This document shows, in pieces, positions 23,684 to 31,417 of a stretch of DNA of 32,767 nt (position 1 is the stretch's first letter; each line of letters begins with the position of its first letter). The stretch is from Methanoregula sp. (GTDB lineage Archaea; Halobacteriota; Methanomicrobia; Methanomicrobiales; Methanospirillaceae): positions 1 to 32,767 of the forward strand of contig JAUYTV010000032.1 in the NCBI GenBank assembly GCA_030694985.1, given 5' to 3'. The position numbers and the translations under genes were made by a program. Under the pieces are notes generated by a model. That model saw nothing but the letters and a program-made list of their open reading frames with translations, did no database searches and had not been told where the DNA came from.

Positions 23684-24950
23684 AATCGCAATAATAATTA
23701 TTGTTTTTCTTATTTTTTTCCCGGTTAGTGCACTCCCGCAAAATGATACTTCGTTAATTGGCAAGCCAACTGCAACAATCTCACAAACACCGCCGTATTC
23801 CATTAAGCTCTTCATCCCCTCTCCAGATGCGGTGCATTCAGATGAGATCAAAGACCAGATCAACTACCCAAACGGCGATGTCCTTATTGCAACAGCATTC
23901 GGGTTGTCCACTTTTAATGGAACCTGGAGCACGCGCCACATGCACTTAAATAATTTTTCAGCGGGGCTGATGGATGATTATATCACCGCAGTTGAATTCG
24001 ATCATAAGGGAAATCAGTGGATCGGGTATTCCGGCGGGATTCAGATTTACAATGGTGCCTATTACCAGGTAATCCGTGATCAACAGCTGCTCAAGGAGAC
24101 ACGGATCCATGATCTCCAGCGCTGGAACAATGACATGTGGATTGCAACCGGTCATGCCGGCATTCACCGTTACCGCGATGGCAAATGGACATGGTTCCAG
24201 CCAATGGCAATAAACGGGTCGGGTTTTTATGAGATCAACAGCATGGCCCTTGATTCTGTGAGTAATTCCCTTGTTATTGCTACGTTAAATGAAGGGCTGT
24301 GGATTGTAAGGAATCAGGATGACCCGGTTAAGTTTGAGATGCTTGCGGGAAAAAATGATGCCGCAGGAAAGATGGAGCATGTGAAACGGGATCCTTTGGG
24401 AGGTGTCTATTTTTTCAATAGCGAAAAGATCATTCACTTTGACACAGCATCCGGTTTTAGAGATATCCTGACAACCGGTGATCTGACACAGGAAAAAATT
24501 GATATCAATGATATTGCTGCAGGATCCGATGGTAATCTCAACATAGCAACTGATGACGGATTATATATCTGGCGTGACGGGGGGATATACCGTCGCCTGA
24601 ACCGCTTTGAAGGGATTGGGACTTCTGAGATTGTCAGAACGGTGAATGTGGATCAAAAAAACAGGGTCTGGTTTTCTACACCGGGAAATGTCGGGTATTA
24701 CGTGGACAATACGAAACCTGAAAAACTAATACTGATTGATCCGGTTACCCCGACTCCTTCACTGATTCCTGTAACAATTATTGATGTAACGTCCATTAAT
24801 TCAACGACTATAAATCCACTATCAACCCCAACTACAGTAGTCACTCCATCGACGGATACCTCATCCATCCTGACCCCTATAACCTGGATCACAGATCCAA
24901 TTGCACGTGCTATCAGTGCGATTGCTCAAAAATTTGGCGTGAATATCTAA
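23661..24950 (+). CDS. Secreted beta-propeller protein at the end of the che operon
   Basis: An extracytoplasmic protein of 429 residues. Residues 1-25 form a signal peptide or anchor (YEIAIIIIVFLIFFPVSALP). Residues about 55-350 show repeated blade motifs of the two-component-regulator propeller type, such as ITAVEFDHKGNQWIGYSGGI, DMWIATGHAGIHRYRDGKW and NIATDDGLYIWRDG. A Thr/Pro/Ser-rich stretch (about 365-405) follows, then a short amphipathic end. No kinase domain is attached. I chose ATG 23661 because AGGAGA lies just upstream and the signal peptide follows at once; a frame open from 23589 would bury it. The overlap with cheD suggests co-translation. It may be a surface or ligand-sensing protein linked to taxis, but this is inference. 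Confidence 0.8.
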   Translation: MASRVSYEIAIIIIVFLIFFPVSALPQNDTSLIGKPTATISQTPPYSIKLFIPSPDAVHSDEIKDQINYPNGDVLIATAFGLSTFNGTWSTRHMHLNNFSAGLMDDYITAVEFDHKGNQWIGYSGGIQIYNGAYYQVIRDQQLLKETRIHDLQRWNNDMWIATGHAGIHRYRDGKWTWFQPMAINGSGFYEINSMALDSVSNSLVIATLNEGLWIVRNQDDPVKFEMLAGKNDAAGKMEHVKRDPLGGVYFFNSEKIIHFDTASGFRDILTTGDLTQEKIDINDIAAGSDGNLNIATDDGLYIWRDGGIYRRLNRFEGIGTSEIVRTVNVDQKNRVWFSTPGNVGYYVDNTKPEKLILIDPVTPTPSLIPVTIIDVTSINSTTINPLSTPTTVVTPSTDTSSILTPITWITDPIARAISAIAQKFGVNI

Positions 24951-24973
24951 TCCTGATTACGGATGTTTTACAT

Positions 24974-24981
24974 AAAAAAAA
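24974..24981 (-). terminator. T-tract terminator of the minus-strand helical-repeat gene
   Basis: Eight A on the + strand are eight T on the minus-strand transcript, about 20 bases after the stop codon at 25003. Confidence 0.45.
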
Positions 24982-24998
24982 GGGATGGAGCGTTTCAG

Positions 24999-25017
24999 TT
25001 TTTTAATTACTTTTTTT
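24999..25017 (+). terminator. Double T-tract terminator of the che operon
   Basis: Runs of six T (24999-25004) and seven T (25011-25017) follow the propeller gene. They overlap the 3' end of the convergent gene, where they encode its lysine-rich tail. Confidence 0.45.
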
Positions 25018-26199
25018 CTTCAGGTTTTCAGTACAATACTGCTCTATCGAATCGAGAAGAGCTTTTTTGGCCCGTTTGACCCGGGTTTCATTATCCGAAA
25101 AGAAATCTGCAGCAATATACCTTAGTGCGGTGATGTAATACTGGTAATGCGGAAATTCTTTTTCAAACTCCGTAATCTTGCTCATTGCCGCCTTTTTATC
25201 CTGTGTCAGCAGATCAAAGGATAGATCAAAGAGCTCGATAATTGAAGCAGGCATACCTTTTGTAGTGGCAAGTTTCCTGAAACTCTGGTACGTGATCCTT
25301 TTTGTTAAGAGCAGGGATAATTTTAAACCCAGGTAGACAGGTTCGAGTTCATCCGGGTACTGCTTGATTAACTGGTTTACAACACCTGCGGCTCCAGCAG
25401 CATCACGGTTCTCCAGTTTTAAGTGATACATCTCCCGTAAAAAGACCATATCTGTATAGAACCGTTCAGATCCAATCTCCAGCAGGTGTTTCTTCATTTC
25501 GTCATTATGGGTAAATGAAGCATTTTTCAATCCCACTTCAATGAACCATATTTCGCTCGGGAACCATTCGATTCCTAAAAATATCATCTGCCAGAAGATC
25601 TTTTCTAAAAATGCTGGATCTTCAATCTCCAGCTGCTTTAACTGATTTACCGGAGGCCGCACGCGTGTAAGATTGAGCATGGTTTCGCGTGCCTGCAGTT
25701 CCATATCACCGGGCCGCTGGTTTCTCTGAACCGCTTCATTTTTTTTAAATTCCCTCAGTGACAGGATAAAATGACAGTAGGCCACTGCCGTTCCAATCTT
25801 TGCATCGAGTTCCTTATATTTTTTTAAGAAATCAAGAGCATGACCATAGTCACCGTTCTTTAAGAGTTTCAGGCCAACAACTAAGTTTATTCCAATGTCG
25901 GCATCTTTTCTCTTTTTTAAGCGAAGCGCATTGATATTAACTCGTTTTATGTAATCAAAATCATTGCTTTTGGAACTCGCATCCAGAACCTTAAAAGTGA
26001 TGCTGTCGATGAAATCATCATAGGATTCGTCAGATATATCAGGAAACGATTTTTCCAGGGCGGAGATCATGTGCCCAAAAAAGACCGGGAGATTTGAATC
26101 CACTTTTTCCGAATTGCGTTCAATATAACCTGAAAAATCTTTATTTAAGAGATTCAACTTGTCATAGATAATAGCATCGGTAAGCTGCTCTCCCCGCAT
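25003..26199 (-). CDS. Uncharacterised helical-repeat protein next to ABCE1
   Basis: I do not recognise a family. The 398 residues are predicted almost entirely helical, soluble and charged, without signal peptide or membrane segments. Degenerate TPR-like helix pairs can be seen near residues 105-145 (GLKLLKNGDYGHALDFLKKY) and 260-305 (HLKLENRDAAGAAGVVNQL), quite unlike the regular repeats of the giant TPR gene. The C-terminus is lysine-rich. It lies 45 bases downstream of the ABCE1 gene on the same strand, so the two may be co-transcribed, but a TTTTAATATT box A centred about 28 bases before its ATG suggests its own near-leaderless transcript. Function unknown. Confidence 0.72.
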   Translation of the reverse strand: MRGEQLTDAIIYDKLNLLNKDFSGYIERNSEKVDSNLPVFFGHMISALEKSFPDISDESYDDFIDSITFKVLDASSKSNDFDYIKRVNINALRLKKRKDADIGINLVVGLKLLKNGDYGHALDFLKKYKELDAKIGTAVAYCHFILSLREFKKNEAVQRNQRPGDMELQARETMLNLTRVRPPVNQLKQLEIEDPAFLEKIFWQMIFLGIEWFPSEIWFIEVGLKNASFTHNDEMKKHLLEIGSERFYTDMVFLREMYHLKLENRDAAGAAGVVNQLIKQYPDELEPVYLGLKLSLLLTKRITYQSFRKLATTKGMPASIIELFDLSFDLLTQDKKAAMSKITEFEKEFPHYQYYITALRYIAADFFSDNETRVKRAKKALLDSIEQYCTENLKKKSN

Positions 26200-26244
26200 A
26201 TAGGGAAAATTGCATGTCCTAATATTAAAATGTATGACAGAGTT

Positions 26245-28017
26245 TTAAGTATCGTCTGCTGTATAATAATAGAATTCACCGGTTCCTTTCTGCTCGCGGT
26301 CAAGGAATGAGCCGGGTTTATTGATTCGTGGTCGTCCGCTCTGGTCACGGCGGAAGGTTACACCGAGCGCATCTAAGAACCGGTTCATACCGTCCCGCAT
26401 CTTAAAAGGCCCTGCTGCGGTACCTGAGATCCCCGGCTCGCCTTCAAAGACCAAAATGCGCTCGCTGATCATATCAATTAAGTAAATGTCGTGATCGATT
26501 ACCATTATGCCGACTTGTTTTCCTTCTGCATGATGCTTGATCATCCGGGTGACCTTGACCCGCTGCTCGACATCAAGATGTGCGCTGGGTTCATCGAGAA
26601 TATACACATCGGCTTCCCGGGAGAGGCACCCGGCAATTGTCACCCGCTGGAGTTCTCCGCCACTGAGCGTATCTACTGATGACTGGAGTATGGGCTCTAA
26701 CGAGAGTGATTCTATGATCTCGTGCTGGTAATATGAAGTGTCATATTTTGTTGTGCAACGGCGCAGGTACATCTCCACGCTGTCAGATGTGTCGGCTTTG
26801 ATATACTGGGGTTTATACGATATGCGCAGGGATGTTTCCATCTTGCCTGTTGTTGGCGTTTCTACACCTGCCAGGAGTTTTGCAAAGGTGCTCTTACCCA
26901 TGCCGTTTGCTCCGACAACCCCGAGCACTTCTCCGCTCCTGATTGTGCCACCTGAGACCGTGAGATGGAACGATTCATATTCCTTTGTCATCGCAGGTAT
27001 CTTGAAAAGATCTTCCCGGTTGGATCCTTTATCATGCGCCCGCTTCTCAAAGACCACCTGTGTTGTGCGGAACCGCACGTTCTCTTCGGTTAAAAAACCC
27101 TCAAGGTACTGGTTGATGCCCACACGGACGCCCTTTGGCCGGGTGATGATCCCAAAGACTGCTGGTTTTCCATAGCCTACGTGAACTGTATCGGCGAGCA
27201 TATCGAGGATTGCCAGGTCGTGTTCAACAACAACTACGGGTCTGTCTGCCGCCAGTTCCCGGATAAGTTTTGCTGCGGCAATCCGCTGGTAGATATCCAG
27301 AAATGGTGTGATCTCATCGAGGAAGTAGAGGTCTGCGTCGCGCGCAAGGCAGGCAGCGATTGCCACCCGCTGCAATTCTCCTCCGCTTAATGTGCTGATC
27401 TCGTGATCAAGTATCGCATTGAGCTTGAGTGCCGGCAGCATCTCGGAGAGTTTATTGCGTTCATCGGTTTTTTTGAGGAGTTCCCTTACAGTTCCTGTGA
27501 ATAATTTGGGAATGTAATCGATATACTGGGGTTTTGATGCGATCTTCAAACTCTTTTTTGATACGGTCTGGAGATAATCAAAGAGTTCAGTGCCCGCGTA
27601 CCGCTTGAAGATCTCTTCCCATGCAACTTCGGTATCGAAATTTCCCAGATTGGGGCGGAGTTGGCCGGAGAGGATCTTGACTGCGGTACTCTTACCAATA
27701 CCGTTAGCACCAAGAATCCCGGTGACTTTTCCTTCGAGTGGAATGGGAAGGCCGTAGAGAGCAAAACCATTCATACCGTACCTGTGTGTAGGATGCTCAA
27801 GCTCTTCGGGCAGGCTGACGATATCGATCGCATCGAACGGACATTTTTTTATGCAGATGCCGCAACCGACACAGAGTTCTTCAGATATGACGGCTTTTCC
27901 CTCTTCTCCGATAATAACAGTTTCGTCACCGGTCCTGACGCGGGGACAATAAATAATGCATTCGGTGCCGCATTTTTTTGAGTGGCACCGGTCTTTATGA
28001 ACAATCGCTATTCTCAT
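26245..28017 (-). CDS. abce1: Ribosome recycling ATPase ABCE1 (Rli1)
   Basis: ABCE1 splits ribosomes after termination or Pelota-mediated rescue. Over 590 residues: two 4Fe-4S clusters with C11/C16/C20/C24 and C49/C52/C55/C59; first ABC domain with Walker A GANGIGKST (103-111), signature LSGGE (210-214) and Walker B acids D234/E235; second with Walker A GANGMGKST (369-377), signature LSGGE (451-455) and D475/E476. The segment after the first Walker B reads LDEITPFLD rather than the DEPS form seen in the second site. The start MRIAIVHKDRC is the conserved family N-terminus; an upstream TTG at 28026 is less likely. It follows the EMC6-like gene by 18 bases. Confidence 0.95.
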   Translation of the reverse strand: MRIAIVHKDRCHSKKCGTECIIYCPRVRTGDETVIIGEEGKAVISEELCVGCGICIKKCPFDAIDIVSLPEELEHPTHRYGMNGFALYGLPIPLEGKVTGILGANGIGKSTAVKILSGQLRPNLGNFDTEVAWEEIFKRYAGTELFDYLQTVSKKSLKIASKPQYIDYIPKLFTGTVRELLKKTDERNKLSEMLPALKLNAILDHEISTLSGGELQRVAIAACLARDADLYFLDEITPFLDIYQRIAAAKLIRELAADRPVVVVEHDLAILDMLADTVHVGYGKPAVFGIITRPKGVRVGINQYLEGFLTEENVRFRTTQVVFEKRAHDKGSNREDLFKIPAMTKEYESFHLTVSGGTIRSGEVLGVVGANGMGKSTFAKLLAGVETPTTGKMETSLRISYKPQYIKADTSDSVEMYLRRCTTKYDTSYYQHEIIESLSLEPILQSSVDTLSGGELQRVTIAGCLSREADVYILDEPSAHLDVEQRVKVTRMIKHHAEGKQVGIMVIDHDIYLIDMISERILVFEGEPGISGTAAGPFKMRDGMNRFLDALGVTFRRDQSGRPRINKPGSFLDREQKGTGEFYYYTADDT

Positions 28018-28035
28018 GAGGATCAAAAATGGAAA

Positions 28036-28386
28036 TTATTTAGGCATTGCAGTCAGCAGGATTGTCCATGACATGAACCAGAAGGCAAAGGTCATGAATC
28101 CCTGGTAGAACCAGTCCTTTGCACCGAGTTTTCCGGTATTCATATGCAGGAGCATGAAGATATGCTTCTGGACAACAATTCCTGCAATCATCAGCATGAG
28201 TGCCAGGAGCCCGGAATCATTGCTATAGGATATGCTGATGTAGTATGACAGTCCGCCAACAAAGATACCAATGAGACTGGCCACAAGCGTCCGCTTGATC
28301 CGTTCGATGTGTTCTGCCTGTTTGTCTGCCTTGGTCTTCTGTTTCTTGGTCAGGACTGGCTTTTCTTCAATTATCTCGTCGCTCAT
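28036..28386 (-). CDS. Small EMC6-like membrane protein
   Basis: A 116-residue protein with a charged N-terminus (residues 1-30, Lys/Glu-rich) and three hydrophobic segments at about 33-53, 58-80 and 95-113. The arrangement and the C-terminal GAKDWFYQGFMTFAFWFM followed by SWTILL resemble archaeal relatives of EMC6/Rab5ip, a subunit of the eukaryotic membrane insertase complex. The match is from memory and moderate. The frame is open further upstream to 28596, but that part overlaps the divergent gene; ATG 28386 has GGTG at a suitable distance. It is the first gene before ABCE1 on this strand. Confidence 0.65.
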   Translation of the reverse strand: MSDEIIEEKPVLTKKQKTKADKQAEHIERIKRTLVASLIGIFVGGLSYYISISYSNDSGLLALMLMIAGIVVQKHIFMLLHMNTGKLGAKDWFYQGFMTFAFWFMSWTILLTAMPK

Positions 28387-28446
28387 CGATGTTACACCAG
28401 TAGTCTTATTTTTTAGTGCGCAAGCCATATGTATCTTGGTACTTAC
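28387..28446. promoter_or_regulatory. Short divergent promoter region between EMC6-like/ABCE1 and RqcH/Pelota
   Basis: Only 60 bases separate the two divergent start codons. A TTATTTTTTA stretch (about 28405-28414) can act as box A on the + strand, and its complement CTAAAAAATAA on the minus strand. The two operons may therefore share one symmetric promoter and be regulated together. Confidence 0.45.
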
Positions 28447-30342
28447 ATGGCATCCGAACAGGGCATGAGCGGAATAGACGTTAAGGCAATCACGTCTGAA
28501 TTGTGTGAGAAGCTGCCGCTCTGGATCGACAAGGTCTACCAGTTCGATTCCCGGACTCTCGGAATCAGGCTCAATGGGGAGAACAAAGCCCGGCACCTGC
28601 TGCTCATCGAGTCAGGCAGGAGAACCCATCTTGTAAAAGAATTTCCCGCACCCCCAAAAAATCCGCCCCAGTATGCAATGCTCCTGCGCAAGTACCTGTC
28701 CGGTGGAAAGGTGCTGGCGATACACCAGCATGGACTCGAACGAATACTGATCTTCGATGTAGGTAAAGGGACAACGGTATACCATCTGATCATTGAACTC
28801 TTTGATGAAGGCAACGTGATACTGACTAATGAAGAATACAAAATAGTCAAACCCCTCCGGCATCACCGCTTTAAGGAACGCGAGATTGTTCCTAATGCAG
28901 TGTACCAGATGTCTGCCGTTGATCCCACATCGTCGTTAGAGAACCTGACTGCCTCACTTAAGGATCAGGACCGGGATCTTGTGCGTGGTCTTGCAATGGG
29001 ATGTATGCTGGGAGGCACTTACGCAGAGTATATCTGCTTAAAAGCAGGGCAGGAAAAAACCATGCCCGCAGCATCGGCAGATCCGGCTCTTCTGTTTACC
29101 GCAGTTCAGGATTTCTTTGAACAGGTACTGCACGCACGCACACCTGTTATCTCGGCAAAGCACTGCGAGTCGGTAGATATACGAGGTGAAAAGGATCTCC
29201 AGAGTTTTTCAAGTTTCTCAGAAGCCCTTGAGGCATTCTATCCCTTAACAAAGAAAGAGACGGCAACAAAAGCGGCAAAACCCAAATTCTCAAAAGAAGA
29301 GCGGATCAGGAAATACCAGGAATCGGCAATAAAAAAATTCGATGAGAAAGTTGCAAAAACTGAAGAAGTTGTTGCGGCAATCTATGAAAATTACCAGTTC
29401 ATCTCCCAATTGATCGCATCTCTGGATGCTGCAAGCAGGCAACTCTCCTGGCAGGAGATGGAGCGGCATCTCAAAGGTGCAACATCAGCGGATTCTAAAA
29501 AAATTACCGCATTTTATCCTGATGAAGCGGCGGTTGAAGTTGACATAGGAAAACGGGTAAAAATTTATGTGCACGAAGGCATTGAACAGAATGCCGGTCG
29601 GTATTACGATGTGATAAAAAAATTTAAGAAAAAGAAGGCCGGCGCACTCGTGGCAATGAAGAACGTTGTTGTTAAAAAGAAGGTTACACGGCGCGATATC
29701 ATCCCGTTAAAGAAACTCTGGTACCACCGCTTCCGCTGGTTTATAACAAGCGATGGCACGGTAGTTCTTGGAGGACGCGATGCCTCCCAGAACGAAGAAC
29801 TGGTCAAAAAATATATGGCCGGTGGAGATCTCTTTGTGCATGCCGATGTGCACGGTGCAAGTGTCGTAATTGTGAAGGGCAAAACAGAGCATATGGATGA
29901 AGTGGCACAGTTTGCCGCCTCCTACTCCGGCGCATGGCGCAGCGGGCATTTCTCCGCAGATGTCTATAGTGTCCTTCCCCCTCAGGTGAGTAAGACTCCT
30001 GAGACCGGGGAATTTGTTTCGCGGGGTTCATTCATTGTCCGCGGCGAGCGCACATGGTACCGGAATGTTCCGCTATCGGTGGGAATCGGTCTCATGCTCG
30101 AACCAAATGCCGCTGTGATCGGCGGTCCGCCATCAGTAATCAAAGGAAAATGCAAGGCCTATAACGAGCTCAAGCCCGGGCAGTTCGAGCCTAATGATAT
30201 TGCAAAGAAGATGCTGCGTCTTTTGAAAGGTAAGATCTCTGAAGACGAGGAAAAGGCGCTCAAAGGGATCCTGAATACTGATACGGTTGCTGCGTTTGTT
30301 CCACCCGGCGGCTCAGATATTGTAGGTCAGCATGAAGGCTGA
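28447..30342 (+). CDS. rqcH: Ribosome quality control protein RqcH (NFACT family)
   Basis: Archaeal member of the Rqc2/NEMF/RqcH family, which binds stalled large ribosomal subunits and promotes C-terminal tailing of the nascent chain. From ATG 28447 it has 631 residues: NFACT-N domain (about 1-200), a helical/coiled-coil middle rich in Lys and Glu (about 265-385), and NFACT-R (DUF814, about 425-540) with GGDLFVHADVHGASVVIVKG. The position of the conserved DR motif in NFACT-N appears as E98-R99 (GLERILIF). Starts at 28429 and 28465 are possible; 28465 would give MSGIDVKAIT, close to many family N-termini. The gene overlaps pelA by 11 bases. Confidence 0.9.
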   Translation: MASEQGMSGIDVKAITSELCEKLPLWIDKVYQFDSRTLGIRLNGENKARHLLLIESGRRTHLVKEFPAPPKNPPQYAMLLRKYLSGGKVLAIHQHGLERILIFDVGKGTTVYHLIIELFDEGNVILTNEEYKIVKPLRHHRFKEREIVPNAVYQMSAVDPTSSLENLTASLKDQDRDLVRGLAMGCMLGGTYAEYICLKAGQEKTMPAASADPALLFTAVQDFFEQVLHARTPVISAKHCESVDIRGEKDLQSFSSFSEALEAFYPLTKKETATKAAKPKFSKEERIRKYQESAIKKFDEKVAKTEEVVAAIYENYQFISQLIASLDAASRQLSWQEMERHLKGATSADSKKITAFYPDEAAVEVDIGKRVKIYVHEGIEQNAGRYYDVIKKFKKKKAGALVAMKNVVVKKKVTRRDIIPLKKLWYHRFRWFITSDGTVVLGGRDASQNEELVKKYMAGGDLFVHADVHGASVVIVKGKTEHMDEVAQFAASYSGAWRSGHFSADVYSVLPPQVSKTPETGEFVSRGSFIVRGERTWYRNVPLSVGIGLMLEPNAAVIGGPPSVIKGKCKAYNELKPGQFEPNDIAKKMLRLLKGKISEDEEKALKGILNTDTVAAFVPPGGSDIVGQHEG

Positions 30343-31360
30343 TTGTGGAGATCTCAAAGGCAACAATGGCGAGATCCGGTTGTTTCCGGAAAGTGTAGAC
30401 GATCTCTGGCACCTCCAGCACCTTGTCGCACCCGGAGATCTCATCTTTGCCACCACATTTCGGAGCGTGGACACAGCAAGTGACAAACTTCGCCCGGAGA
30501 AGATGGAAAAGCGCCCGGTCCGGCTTGGCGTCCGGATCGAACGGGTGGAGTTCTCACAACACGGTGTCCGGCTCCGAATCAGCGGGGTGATCGAACATGG
30601 CATTGAAATTGGTTCATACCACACGATCAATGTAGAAACTGGTTTTGAGATCTCGATAATCAAGCAGTGGCGCCCCCATGAACTGGAGCGCATTGAACGG
30701 GCAGTGAAATCCTCGGCGTTCAGTCTTATCCATATCCTCACGATAGAAGAAGGTGAAGCCGAACTCTTCCGGCTCCGGCAATACGGCCCGGAGAGTGTAG
30801 TAACCAACACTGCCGGCAGCGGTAAAGGCGGAGAGTCGGATAACCGCCCGGCATTTTTTGAGCAGGTGCTAGCTCCCCTTACAGCAATCGATGGACCGCT
30901 GATAATCGCGGGCCCGGGATTTATCAAGGACGATTTCATAAAATATGCGAAAAACAAGGGAAGTCCGGTTGCTGAAAAAGCGATCAGTGTCGAGACACGG
31001 CGCATCGGGCGCGGCGCAGTGCAGGATGTGATTGGCAAGGGTGCGCTTGAGAAACTGATCGATGATCTCCAGCTCTCCCGCGAGGTGAAGTTCATGGATG
31101 ATGTGCTCTGCCGGATTGCACAGGATGGGGCGGTTGCCTATGGGCGGCAGGAAGTTAAGGATGCGATTGGGTACGGCGCAGTCGAACAGGTGCTGGTTGC
31201 CGATACATTGCTTCGGGATCCGGCAACCATGGCACTCATCGAGAACGCAGAAGCGATGCGGGCAGTCGTAGTTGTACTCTCCTCCAGCTTTGAGCCCGGG
31301 GAGCGACTGGTGGCGCTGGGCGGGATTGCGGCACTGCTGCGGTATAAGATGGGAAAATAA
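30332..31360 (+). CDS. pelA: Ribosome rescue factor Pelota (aPelota)
   Basis: Pelota (Dom34) is related to the termination factor aRF1, enters stalled ribosomes with aEF1A, and triggers subunit splitting with ABCE1. The 342 residues cover the usual three domains: an N-terminal Sm-like beta domain (about 1-130), a central aRF1-domain-2-like part (about 131-265, with LIIAGPGFIKDDF) and a C-terminal L7Ae-like domain (about 265-342, with AIGYGAVEQVLVADTLL). No GGQ motif is present, as expected for Pelota. The start overlaps the rqcH 3' end, and GGTC precedes the ATG, so the two are co-translated. Confidence 0.94.
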   Translation: MKADCGDLKGNNGEIRLFPESVDDLWHLQHLVAPGDLIFATTFRSVDTASDKLRPEKMEKRPVRLGVRIERVEFSQHGVRLRISGVIEHGIEIGSYHTINVETGFEISIIKQWRPHELERIERAVKSSAFSLIHILTIEEGEAELFRLRQYGPESVVTNTAGSGKGGESDNRPAFFEQVLAPLTAIDGPLIIAGPGFIKDDFIKYAKNKGSPVAEKAISVETRRIGRGAVQDVIGKGALEKLIDDLQLSREVKFMDDVLCRIAQDGAVAYGRQEVKDAIGYGAVEQVLVADTLLRDPATMALIENAEAMRAVVVVLSSSFEPGERLVALGGIAALLRYKMGK

Positions 31361-31369
31361 AAAGAACGA

Positions 31370-31377
31370 TTTATACC
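31370..31377 (+). promoter_or_regulatory. Candidate promoter of the radical SAM gene
   Basis: TTTATACC in the 57-base gap after pelA resembles box A. A possible Shine-Dalgarno TAAGGA lies about 12 bases before the ATG at 31418. Confidence 0.4.
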
Positions 31378-31417
31378 CGTGTAAAAAGAGAATAACAATT
31401 AAGGAAACAAAAATTTC

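Noticed and set aside
28387-28596. N-terminal extension of the EMC6-like protein
   Set aside because: It runs antisense through the start of rqcH and has no family resemblance; ATG 28386 has GGTG upstream.
29804-30031. Minus-strand frames antisense to rqcH and pelA
   Set aside because: They overlap genes with strong family motifs on the + strand and show no domain of their own.
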